In this document: piece by piece, positions 56,308 through 64,000 of the stretch
Layout of the letters: each line of letters begins with the position of its first letter
Numbering within the stretch: the first letter of the stretch is position 1
NCBI RefSeq assembly: GCF_000307165.1
Contig: NC_018704.1
Location: 930,001-994,000 of the forward strand
DNA from: Amphibacillus xylanus NBRC 15112
GTDB taxonomy: Bacteria; Bacillota; Bacilli; Bacillales; Amphibacillaceae
DNA: 64,000 nucleotides
Direction: 5' to 3'
The notes under the pieces: model-generated
What the model was told of the DNA's origin: nothing
Database searches by the model: none
Seen by the model: the letters and a program-made list of their open reading frames with translations, nothing else
Made by a program: the position numbers and the translations under genes

Positions 56308-57423
56308 ATGATTAAAGCGCGAGGTCTTGAAGGCGTAGTTTTAACGGATACGAAGATCACTTCAATTTCGGGAACAAAGTTATCATACGTTGGTTATGAT
56401 TTAGATGATCTCGTTAACTATGCTACATTTGAAGAAGTAGTCTTCTTGCTTTGGTATAAACGTCTACCAAACCAAGCTGAATTAACTGAATTTAAAGAAA
56501 ATTTATTCGAAGTGATGGAATTACCAGAAGAAATCTATCCACATATTGAACATATGGATTTAAATAAAATTCATCCAATGTCTGCTTTACGTTCTGTTAT
56601 TTCATTGTTGGGTGCTTATGATCCTGAGGATTCTTTGACTCACAAAGATGCAACAATGGAAAAGGCACTTCGATTACAAGCGCGCATATTAACAGTGATT
56701 ACGACACTCTCACGATTGCGTAATGGAAAAGAGATCCTACATCCTAAGAAAGAATATGGTTACGCAGAGAACTTCTTGTATTTATTAAAAGGTGATCCTG
56801 TTGATCCAATCGAAGCCAGAGCATTTGATCAGGCATTAATATTGCATGCTGATCATGAATTAAATGCTTCAACTTTTACAGCTCGTGTTTGTGTGGCAAC
56901 TTTATCAGATTTATATTCTGGTATCACAGCAGCGATTAGTGCTTTAAAAGGAGAGTTACATGGTGGGGCGAATGAGCAAGTGATCAAGATGCTAATGGAA
57001 ATTGGTGAGGTAGATCGCGCTATTCCCTATATTCAAGAAAAAATTAATAATAAAGAAAAAATCATGGGAATGGGCCACCGAGTTTATAAAAAAGGTGATC
57101 CACGAGCCAAATATCTGAAAAAGATGTCAAAGGAACTAACTCGAAAAGCCGGACAAGAGAAATGGTATCAAATATCTGAAATTATTGAAGAATATATTAA
57201 AAAAGAAAAAGGATTACCTGCAAATGTTGATTTTTATTCAGCATCAACCTATCATTCTATGGGAATTGAACATGATTTGTTCACACCAATATTTGCTATG
57301 AGTCGAACTTCTGGTTGGATTGCTCATATGCTTGAACAATATGACGATAATCGATTGATTCGACCACGGGCAAACTATGTTGGACCTAAAAAGCTTGAAT
57401 TTATTCCAATATCCAAACGCTAA
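56308..57423 (+). CDS. citZ: Citrate synthase
   Basis: 371 residues. Motifs are KARGLEGVV near the N-terminus, LHADHELNASTFTARV, GALKGELHGGANEQV-like (first active His), KIMGMGHRVYKKGDPRAK (second His) and NVDFYSASTYHSMGI (catalytic Asp). It forms citrate from acetyl-CoA and oxaloacetate. AAAAGGAGG precedes the ATG. icd follows 53 bases downstream; this is the conserved citZ-icd pair. Confidence 0.96.
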   Translation: MIKARGLEGVVLTDTKITSISGTKLSYVGYDLDDLVNYATFEEVVFLLWYKRLPNQAELTEFKENLFEVMELPEEIYPHIEHMDLNKIHPMSALRSVISLLGAYDPEDSLTHKDATMEKALRLQARILTVITTLSRLRNGKEILHPKKEYGYAENFLYLLKGDPVDPIEARAFDQALILHADHELNASTFTARVCVATLSDLYSGITAAISALKGELHGGANEQVIKMLMEIGEVDRAIPYIQEKINNKEKIMGMGHRVYKKGDPRAKYLKKMSKELTRKAGQEKWYQISEIIEEYIKKEKGLPANVDFYSASTYHSMGIEHDLFTPIFAMSRTSGWIAHMLEQYDDNRLIRPRANYVGPKKLEFIPISKR

Positions 57424-57476
57424 TTATATTAAAATAATTTAGTGATTTGGTTTTAGACTATATTAGGAGGGGTTTT

Positions 57477-58748
57477 ATGGTACAAGGAGAAAAAGTAACA
57501 GTTGTAGATGGTGTAGTAAAAACACCAGACCACGTAACAATTCCATTTATCGAAGGAGACGGAACTGGTCCAGATATTTGGGCTGCATCTAGTCGTGTAT
57601 TAGAAGCGGCTGTTGATAAAGCTTACGAAGGCAAGCGAAGTATCGTTTGGAAAGAAGTTTTAGCTGGTGAAAAGGCGTTTGAAACGACTGGTGAATGGTT
57701 ACCAGAAGAAACTTTAGAGACAATTCGCGAATATAAAATTGCAATTAAAGGTCCTCTAACGACACCAATTGGCGGTGGATTCCGTTCATTAAACGTCGCA
57801 CTACGCCAAAAATTAGATTTATTCACATGTCTTCGTCCAGTGCGTTATTTTGACGGTGTTCCATCACCTGTAAAACGTCCTGAAGATACAGATATGGTTA
57901 TTTTCCGTGAGAATACTGAGGATATTTATGCGGGAATTGAGTGGGAAAAAGGTACTGAAGAAGTTGAAAAGATCATTAAATTCTTAAAAGATGAAATGGG
58001 CGTAACGAATATTCGCTTCCCGGAAACATCAGGTATTGGTATTAAGCCAGTTTCTGAAGAAGGTACACATCGTTTAGTAAAAGCAGCGATTGAATACGCT
58101 ATTAAAGAAAATAGAAAGAGTGTGACTCTCGTTCATAAAGGCAACATTATGAAGTTCACTGAGGGAGCCTTCAAAAATTGGGGTTATGAATTAGCGGAAA
58201 GAGAATATGGTGATAAAGTATTTACTTGGGCTCAGTATGATAAAATTGCTGAAAAAGAAGGTCGAGAAGCTGCTAATAAAGCTCAACAAGAAGCTGAAGC
58301 AGCAGGGAAAATTATTGTAAAAGACGTTATTGCAGATATCTTCTTACAACAAATTCTTACTCGTCCAAGAGAGTTCGATGTAGTTGCAACTATGAACTTA
58401 AATGGTGACTATATTTCTGATGCTTTAGCAGCGCAAGTAGGTGGAATTGGTATTGCGCCAGGCGCAAATATTAATTATGAGACAGGGCATGCTATTTTTG
58501 AAGCTACACATGGGACAGCTCCAAAGTATGCGGGTCTTGATAAAGTTAACCCATCATCAGTGATTTTATCCGGTGTATTGATGTTAGAGCACTTAGGATG
58601 GAATGAAGCAGCTGATTTAATTATTGAATCAATGAATAAAACAATTAGCTCAAAAGTCGTTACATATGACTTTGCACGTTTAATGGACGACGCTAAAGAA
58701 GTGAAAACATCAGAGTTTGCTGATGAATTAATCAAGAATATGAATTAA
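57477..58748 (+). CDS. icd: NADP-dependent isocitrate dehydrogenase
   Basis: 423 residues. Features are [14 protein letters not shown], the substrate Ser in [16 protein letters not shown](T)[23 protein letters not shown] and the cofactor region [17 protein letters not shown], where Lys-Tyr indicates NADP use. It makes 2-oxoglutarate from isocitrate. The start is ATG 57477 with AGGAGGGG; the frame is open to 57447 before that site. A terminator follows directly, and no mdh gene is present, unlike the B. subtilis citZ-icd-mdh cluster. Confidence 0.96.
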   Translation: MVQGEKVTVVDGVVKTPDHVTIPFIEGDGTGPDIWAASSRVLEAAVDKAYEGKRSIVWKEVLAGEKAFETTGEWLPEETLETIREYKIAIKGPLTTPIGGGFRSLNVALRQKLDLFTCLRPVRYFDGVPSPVKRPEDTDMVIFRENTEDIYAGIEWEKGTEEVEKIIKFLKDEMGVTNIRFPETSGIGIKPVSEEGTHRLVKAAIEYAIKENRKSVTLVHKGNIMKFTEGAFKNWGYELAEREYGDKVFTWAQYDKIAEKEGREAANKAQQEAEAAGKIIVKDVIADIFLQQILTRPREFDVVATMNLNGDYISDALAAQVGGIGIAPGANINYETGHAIFEATHGTAPKYAGLDKVNPSSVILSGVLMLEHLGWNEAADLIIESMNKTISSKVVTYDFARLMDDAKEVKTSEFADELIKNMN

Positions 58749-58755
58749 TTATAAC

Positions 58756-58790
58756 AATGCTGACAATGCTAAAGTTGTCAGCATTTTTTC
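58756..58790 (+). terminator. Terminator after icd
   Basis: AATGCTGACAA pairs with TTGTCAGCATT over about 8 bases, followed by six T. It closes the citZ-icd operon. Confidence 0.92.
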
Positions 58791-58822
58791 TTAGCAAAAT
58801 ATTATGACATATATGCAGAAAA

Positions 58823-58879
58823 TTTACGGAATATTTACATTGTAAAGGATATTTTACATGGTTTTGATAGCTTTATAAT
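58823..58879 (+). promoter_or_regulatory. Candidate phoPR promoter with Pho-box-like hexamers
   Basis: TTTACG (58823-58828) and TTTACA (58834-58839) are spaced 11 bases start to start, as in PhoP binding sites. A further TTTACA lies at 58853-58858, off phase. TATAAT at 58874-58879 could be the minus 10 box. B. subtilis phoPR is autoregulated by PhoP. The match is partial. Confidence 0.4.
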
Positions 58880-58934
58880 TCACAATTTCATAGTTAAGTT
58901 GTATGATTAAGCTAAAGACAATGGGGGTAGAGAA

Positions 58935-59642
58935 ATGAATCAAAGAATACTGATTGTGGATGATGAGGATTCAATCGTTACATTATTACAATACAATATT
59001 GAAAAAGCAGGATTTGATACCGCTGTTGCATATTCTGGAACAGAAGCTTTCGACAAGGCGATGAAAGAGTCATTTGATCTCATTGTCCTTGACTTGATGC
59101 TACCAGGAATGGAAGGAACCGAGGTTTGTAAACGGTTGAGACAGGAGAAAGTAGATACACCAATTCTAATGTTGACTGCTAAGGGTGATGAGTTTGATAA
59201 AGTTCTTGGTTTAGAGCTTGGAGCAGACGACTATTTGACTAAGCCGTTCAGCCCTAAGGAAGTTGTTGCTAGAATTAAAGCTATTTTACGTCGGACAAAT
59301 AAGCAAGTAGAAAATGATTCCTCGCAACTAAAAGTAGGAGAAATCGTAATTTTCCCAGATCGATATGAAGTGTTACAAAATGGAGAAGAACTCACCTTTA
59401 CTAGGAAAGAGTTTGAATTACTTGTTTATTTAGCGAAACACAAAGGCAAAGTGCTATCACGCGATCAATTACTTAGTGCAGTATGGAATTATGATTTCTC
59501 AGGTGATACACGAATTGTTGATGTTCATGTCAGCCATATTCGAGAAAAAATTGAGCCAGATACGAAGCAACCTATCTATATTAAAACAATCAGAGGATTA
59601 GGTTATAAAATGGAGGAGCCTACGTTTGAAAAGATCGAGTAA
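58935..59642 (+). CDS. phoP: Phosphate-regulon response regulator PhoP
   Basis: 235 residues. The receiver domain has acidic residues DDED, the phosphorylated Asp in LIVLDLMLPGMEG (about residue 53) and LTKPFSPKE (Lys about 101). An OmpR-type winged helix follows (EFELLVYLAKHKGKVLSRDQLLSAVW, VHVSHIREKI, IRGLGYKM). It overlaps phoR by 17 bases. PhoP rather than another OmpR-type regulator is favoured by synteny between icd and polA. Confidence 0.92.
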   Translation: MNQRILIVDDEDSIVTLLQYNIEKAGFDTAVAYSGTEAFDKAMKESFDLIVLDLMLPGMEGTEVCKRLRQEKVDTPILMLTAKGDEFDKVLGLELGADDYLTKPFSPKEVVARIKAILRRTNKQVENDSSQLKVGEIVIFPDRYEVLQNGEELTFTRKEFELLVYLAKHKGKVLSRDQLLSAVWNYDFSGDTRIVDVHVSHIREKIEPDTKQPIYIKTIRGLGYKMEEPTFEKIE

Positions 59643-61014
59643 ATTCACATTTGTTATTTTCGTAACTATATTGACCGTTCTTTTTCTAAGTCTCTTATAT
59701 GTATTCGTTCCACTTGTCCAAGGCAGCGACCGTATTATTGTTGTGTTAGCTTTAATCGGTGCACATGCGGTCATTTTCATCTTAATCTATCAAATATATC
59801 TAACCTATTTAAAACCAAATGAGCAAATTAAAGTAGTCTTAGATGAATTAATTAAAGGTAACTATAGTGCCCGTGCCTATGAGAAAAGTCATCATGGCAT
59901 AGATCGATTAGGATATGCAGTGAATAAGCTTGCATTTAATTTACAAAATTTAAACCGACAGGATAAAATGCATTCAAGACAACTGCATACCGTGATTGAT
60001 AATATGGAAAGCGGAATTATGCTACTAGATACACAGGGTTACGTTCAATTAATTAATCGCAAATTTACAAATTTATTTGATTTGACCGAACAAGAGGTTA
60101 AGAATAAGCTGTACTACCATGTTTTAACCCATGATAGTATTTATCAAGCAGTTCAAGATGCCTTCTTATATGAAGATACAATCAAAAATTCAATCACTTT
60201 AACAAAAGGAAATGCAAAGATTTATATTGAGATCGTTGCTGTTCCATTTTTTAATGAAAGTAGAGAATTAAGAGGCCTTGTCTTCGTATTTCATGATATT
60301 AGTGAATTAAAACAAGTTGAACAAATTCGTAAAGATTTTGTTGCGAATGTATCGCATGAATTAAAGACACCAGTTACCTCAATTAAAGGTTTTGCCGAGA
60401 CAATGCTAGACGATGATTCGATTGATCCAGAAATGTTACGGAAATTCCTGACGATTATCTATAAAGAAAGTGATCGACTCCAATCTCTAATTCACGATTT
60501 ATTAGAATTAAGTAAACTAGAACGAGATGAATTTAAAATTAATCTTAATAGAATAAATTTTTCATCAATTGTTCGTGAGAGTGTTACAATCGTTAAAGAT
60601 ATGGCCAATAAGCGGAATGTTGAGCTAATCTTGGATGTTAATGATGATTTAAATTTAACTGGTGATGAGCAACGTCTAAAACAAGTTATTTTAAATCTAC
60701 TTTACAATGCAATTAGCTATTCAAAAAAAGATGGTAAAGTGCATGTTTCGGCTTATAAGAACCAACAGTGGTTAACATTAACAGTTAAAGATAATGGTAT
60801 TGGTATTCCTGAATCATTGATTGGTCGAATTTTTGAACGATTTTATCGAGTTGATCAAGGGCGCAGTCGAGAAACAGGTGGTACTGGGCTTGGCTTAGCG
60901 ATTGTAAAACATATAGTTGAAGCACATGATGGTTTTATTGAAGTTGACAGTCAGTATGGCGTAGGGTCAACATTTACAATAAATTTACCCATTACACATG
61001 GATTAACAAACTAA
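59626..61014 (+). CDS. phoR: Phosphate sensor kinase PhoR, short form without extracellular domain
   Basis: 462 residues. Two membrane helices (about 10-28 and 36-58) are separated by only about 8 residues. A HAMP-like segment, a PAS domain (about 115-225), the DHp helix with the phosphorylated His in VSHELKTPVTSIKGF (about 244) and the ATPase domain (N box LKQVILNLLYNAISYS, DNGIGIPES, GGTGLGLAIVKHIVEAHDG) follow. B. subtilis PhoR (579 residues) has an extracytoplasmic domain between the helices, absent here. The start is TTG at 59626 with GGAGGAG; it overlaps phoP. Confidence 0.92.
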   Translation: MKRSSKFTFVIFVTILTVLFLSLLYVFVPLVQGSDRIIVVLALIGAHAVIFILIYQIYLTYLKPNEQIKVVLDELIKGNYSARAYEKSHHGIDRLGYAVNKLAFNLQNLNRQDKMHSRQLHTVIDNMESGIMLLDTQGYVQLINRKFTNLFDLTEQEVKNKLYYHVLTHDSIYQAVQDAFLYEDTIKNSITLTKGNAKIYIEIVAVPFFNESRELRGLVFVFHDISELKQVEQIRKDFVANVSHELKTPVTSIKGFAETMLDDDSIDPEMLRKFLTIIYKESDRLQSLIHDLLELSKLERDEFKINLNRINFSSIVRESVTIVKDMANKRNVELILDVNDDLNLTGDEQRLKQVILNLLYNAISYSKKDGKVHVSAYKNQQWLTLTVKDNGIGIPESLIGRIFERFYRVDQGRSRETGGTGLGLAIVKHIVEAHDGFIEVDSQYGVGSTFTINLPITHGLTN

Positions 61015-61038
61015 ACGAGTTGAACGACTCGTTTTTTT
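61014..61038 (+). terminator. Terminator after phoR
   Basis: AACGAGT pairs with ACTCGTT over about 5 bases, followed by seven T. Confidence 0.85.
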
Positions 61039-61093
61039 ATTTGCTCTAAACATGTTAAAATACTAATAGCACTGAAAATAAAGGAGACGAATC

Positions 61094-63736
61094 ATGACTG
61101 ATAAACAAAAACTGATATTAATTGATGGGAATAGTATTTTATATCGTGCCTTTTTTGCCCTTCCTTTATTATCAAATGATAAAGGTGTTTATACAAATGC
61201 AGTATTTGGTTTTACGAAAATGCTGATGAAAGTATTAGAAGAAGAAAGTCCAAGTCATATCATGATTGCTTTTGATGCAGGCAAAACGACTTTTCGCCAT
61301 GCAAAATATAAAGACTATAAAGGTGGTCGACAAAAAACGCCACCTGAGTTATCAGAGCAATTTTTATTAGTGAGAGAGTTGTTAGATGCGAGCTCAATTG
61401 TTCATTATGAGCTTGAACAATATGAAGCAGATGATATTATTGGGACTCTAGCTAAAAAAGCAGCTCAAGCTAACTTTAATGTTCAAGTTATTACTGGTGA
61501 TAAAGATATGCTTCAACTCGTATCTGAAGATGTTCATGTCCAAATTACGAGAAAAGGTATTAGTGAGCTAGATATTTATACGCCAGAATTCCTTGAGGAA
61601 AAGCTAACGATTAAACCTGAACAAGTTATTGATATGAAAGCACTAATGGGAGATAGTTCTGATAACATCCCAGGTGTAACAGGTGTCGGTGAGAAAACAG
61701 CGATTAAGCTGTTAAATCAATTTGGTACTTTAGAAAATATCTATCAAAACCTTGATCAAGTTAGTGGTAAAAAGCTAAAAGAGAATCTAACAAATCAGAA
61801 AGACTTAGCTTTTCTAAGTAAAGAGTTAGTGACGATTAACCAAGATTCACCTGTTGAGATAGAATTAGATCAAATTGCATATAAAGGCTATGATCAATCA
61901 AGATTAACAGCATTATTTAAGGATTTAGGCTTTAAATCGTTATTAAGTTCACTTGATGGTGAGTCAAGTGATGAATCAGAACAAACAGAGACATTAAGCC
62001 CAATCGATTTGAAGATTATCTCGTCATTTGATGAGGTTAAGCTTACTGGAACAGATGCGTTTACTGTGGAAATCTTAGAAGAGAATTATCATACTGGCGA
62101 GATTATCGGCTTTGGACTTGCAAATGATCAAGGAAATTACTTTATTCCAACAGATGTCGCACTAGGATCAGATCAATTTAAACAATGGCTTGAGGGTTCA
62201 ACAAAGAAAAAGATTACCTTCGATGCTAAAAAAGTAATGGTTAGCTTAAGACGATATGGTATTCAGGTAAAGGGGATTATCTTTGATTTATTACTGGCTT
62301 CATATTTAATTAATCCAGCTGAAAATAGTCACGATATTCCAGCGATTAGTCATCGATTAGGTTATCAGAATCTGTTATTTGATGAAGAAGTATATGGCAA
62401 GGGAGCCAAAATGTCTGTACCTGAGCAAGCAATTGTTGCTGATCACGTAGTAAGAAAAGCTAAAGCATTATTCCAATTGCAAAAAGATGCTGAGGCAAAA
62501 TTACAAGAAAATGAACAAGAAAGCCTATTTAAAGAACTTGAATTACCACTAGCATCGATCTTAGCTGACATGGAGTCAACTGGTGTAAAAGTTGACGAAA
62601 AACAATTAGAAGTGATGCAAAGTGAATTAAAAGCACGATTAAGTGCAATCGAAACAGAGATCCATGAGCAAGCAGGAGTGGCCTTTAATATTAATTCACC
62701 GAAACAGTTAAGTGAAATTTTATTTGAAAAGCTTAATCTTCCGGTTATTAAGAAGACTAAAACGGGATATTCAACATCAGCAGACGTATTAGAAAAGCTT
62801 GAGGACAAACACCCAATTATCCCTAGTATTTTACTATATCGTCAGCTTGGCAAATTACAATCGACATATATTGAAGGCTTGCTAAAAGTAATTCATGATG
62901 ATAAAAAAATTCACACACGATTTAATCAGGCGCTAACACAGACTGGCCGCTTAAGTTCCGTAGATCCAAACTTACAGAACATCCCAATTCGATTGGAAGA
63001 AGGACGCAAAATTAGAAAAGCGTTTATTCCAAGTGAAAACGATTGGATTATTTTAGCGTTTGACTATTCACAAATTGAATTAAGAGTATTAGCTCATATT
63101 GCTAATGACGAGAAGCTAATTGAAGCATTTAAATCAGATCGTGATATCCATACTCAAACTGCGATGGATGTCTTTAATGTTACAGCAGATGAAGTTGATA
63201 GCTTAATGCGTAGACAAGCTAAAGCCGTTAACTTTGGCATCGTTTATGGAATTAGTGATTATGGCTTATCACAAAACTTAAAAATCACTCGAAAAGAAGC
63301 GCAAGCATTTATCGATCAATACTTTGTTAGCTACCCTGGAGTTAAACAATATATGGATGATATTGTTCATAAAGCAAAACTTGATGGCTATGTGACGACA
63401 TTGATGAATCGACGACGTTACTTACCTGAGATCACGAGCCGAAACTTTAATCAACGTAGTTTTGCTGAGCGTACCGCAATGAATACGCCAATCCAAGGAA
63501 GTGCAGCTGACATTATTAAGAAAGCAATGATCGATTTAGATCATGCATTAAAAGCCGGGAATTTTGAAGCACGCTTATTACTACAAGTTCATGATGAGTT
63601 AATTATTGAAGCGCCAAGAGAAGAAGCAGACAAATTGTTAGAGCTAGTACCGAAAGTAATGACTGAAACGGTCACATTAAATGTGCCGCTTAAAGTTGAT
63701 GCTTCACAAGGCGAATCATGGTACGACGCTAAATAG
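61094..63736 (+). CDS. polA: DNA polymerase I
   Basis: 880 residues. The 5' nuclease domain (1 to about 290) begins LILIDGNSILYRAFFAL and includes YEADDIIGTLA, GDKDMLQLV and GDSSDNIPGV. The 3'-5' exonuclease-like domain (about 300-470) lacks the catalytic Asp-x-Glu (TVEIL here), so proofreading is probably inactive, as in other Bacillus Pol I enzymes. The polymerase has GRLSSVDPNLQNIPIR, the catalytic Asp in FDYSQIELRVLAH (about 657), RRQAKAVNFGIVYGISDYGL and LLQVHDELIIEAP (about 832). It acts in Okazaki fragment processing and repair. Confidence 0.96.
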   Translation: MTDKQKLILIDGNSILYRAFFALPLLSNDKGVYTNAVFGFTKMLMKVLEEESPSHIMIAFDAGKTTFRHAKYKDYKGGRQKTPPELSEQFLLVRELLDASSIVHYELEQYEADDIIGTLAKKAAQANFNVQVITGDKDMLQLVSEDVHVQITRKGISELDIYTPEFLEEKLTIKPEQVIDMKALMGDSSDNIPGVTGVGEKTAIKLLNQFGTLENIYQNLDQVSGKKLKENLTNQKDLAFLSKELVTINQDSPVEIELDQIAYKGYDQSRLTALFKDLGFKSLLSSLDGESSDESEQTETLSPIDLKIISSFDEVKLTGTDAFTVEILEENYHTGEIIGFGLANDQGNYFIPTDVALGSDQFKQWLEGSTKKKITFDAKKVMVSLRRYGIQVKGIIFDLLLASYLINPAENSHDIPAISHRLGYQNLLFDEEVYGKGAKMSVPEQAIVADHVVRKAKALFQLQKDAEAKLQENEQESLFKELELPLASILADMESTGVKVDEKQLEVMQSELKARLSAIETEIHEQAGVAFNINSPKQLSEILFEKLNLPVIKKTKTGYSTSADVLEKLEDKHPIIPSILLYRQLGKLQSTYIEGLLKVIHDDKKIHTRFNQALTQTGRLSSVDPNLQNIPIRLEEGRKIRKAFIPSENDWIILAFDYSQIELRVLAHIANDEKLIEAFKSDRDIHTQTAMDVFNVTADEVDSLMRRQAKAVNFGIVYGISDYGLSQNLKITRKEAQAFIDQYFVSYPGVKQYMDDIVHKAKLDGYVTTLMNRRRYLPEITSRNFNQRSFAERTAMNTPIQGSAADIIKKAMIDLDHALKAGNFEARLLLQVHDELIIEAPREEADKLLELVPKVMTETVTLNVPLKVDASQGESWYDAK

Positions 63737-63749
63737 AAAGGAAATAGTT

Positions 63750-64000
63750 ATGCCAGAATTACCAGAGGTCGAAACAGTTAGACAAACATTATTAAAACTA
63801 GTTAAAGATGAAGTGATTACATCAGTTGATGTGTTTTGGCCAAAGATTATTAAAAAACCAGATGATGTATCAATCTTTAAACAGTTACTAATCGGTCAAT
63901 CAATCAAGGATATTAACCGAAAAGGGAAATTTCTAATTTTTGAACTAGATCACTATTCATTAGTATCTCATCTACGTATGGAAGGAAAGTATGGTATTTA
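63750..64000 (+). CDS. mutM: Formamidopyrimidine-DNA glycosylase, 3' end cut by window edge
   Basis: 83 complete codons are visible. The N-terminus MPELPEVETVRQTL has the catalytic Pro1 (after Met removal) and Glu2, and RKGKFLIFEL with HLRMEGKY follow as in Fpg/MutM. It excises oxidised purines such as 8-oxoguanine. It starts 13 bases after polA with an AGAAAGGA ribosome binding site, so polA-mutM form an operon, as in B. subtilis. The zinc finger end lies outside the window. Confidence 0.95.
   Translation, partial: MPELPEVETVRQTLLKLVKDEVITSVDVFWPKIIKKPDDVSIFKQLLIGQSIKDINRKGKFLIFELDHYSLVSHLRMEGKYGI

Noticed and set aside
61994-62500. Active proofreading domain in DNA polymerase I
   Set aside because: The Asp-x-Glu exonuclease motif is not conserved in this region (TVEIL), so proofreading activity was not claimed.

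Overview
The window is about 64 kb of a low-GC Bacillota (Bacillaceae-type) chromosome. Gene order follows the Bacillus subtilis ytmP-to-mutM segment: ytmP, ytoP, ytpPQR, sftA, murC, ytxGH, aroA, ccpA, motPS, tyrS, rpsD, dgcP, ytsP, ezrA, nifZ, thiI, ssp, ytfIJ, ytxK, ackA, ytoI, nrnA, ytrHI, dnaE, ytsJ, accDA, pfkA, pyk, fxsA, ytvI, ytwI, citZ, icd, phoPR, polA, mutM. A small acid-soluble spore protein gene, ytrH/ytrI, ytvI and a GerW-family gene mark an endospore former. The MotPS stator suggests sodium-driven motility. Several neighbours expected from B. subtilis (recalled order) are missing: trmB after ytmP, ytxJ after ytxH, the acuABC/acsA acetate genes beside motPS, tpx near ackA, and mdh after icd. 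Together with ackA and a citZ-icd pair that ends in a terminator, this fits a fermentative organism with a partial TCA branch (an Amphibacillus-like lifestyle is a guess).

Layout. 0-13.3 kb: peptidase, redox, lipoprotein, an orphan PTS IIC, tRNA-binding protein, DNA translocase, NAD salvage, MurC and the SigB-type ytxGH pair. 13.3-15.65 kb: a non-coding dispersed element followed by an IS1182-type insertion sequence. 15.65-25.5 kb: an unusual FtsA-like actin-fold protein with C-terminal repeats, aroA, ccpA, motPS, a second dispersed element and a class A PBP. 25.6-31.7 kb: T-box-controlled tyrS, rpsD with a long leader, a GAF-GGDEF cyclase, a third dispersed element and a methionine sulfoxide reductase. 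31.8-44.3 kb: ezrA, sulfur-transfer genes (nifZ-thiI), spore genes, ytxK-ackA, a CBS-domain regulator, nrnA and ytrHI. 44.4-64 kb: dnaE, malic enzyme, acetyl-CoA carboxyltransferase, lower glycolysis, citrate-to-2-oxoglutarate genes, phoPR and DNA repair/replication genes.

The least ordinary feature is the set of three non-coding elements at 13.3, 22.1 and 30.6 kb. All three sit between convergent genes. Two of them carry a nearly identical terminator as one end, all share a conserved tail at the other end, and the middle holds a roughly 120-bp palindrome. The palindrome is inverted in one copy, and one copy appears to have inserted into the tip of a terminator hairpin. A related palindrome lies inside the IS1182-type element, upstream of its transposase. 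That transposase has no stop codon inside the IS and borrows one from flanking DNA.

All calls are from reading the sequence and remembered family features; no database search was run. No tRNA or rRNA gene, CRISPR array or prophage was seen.
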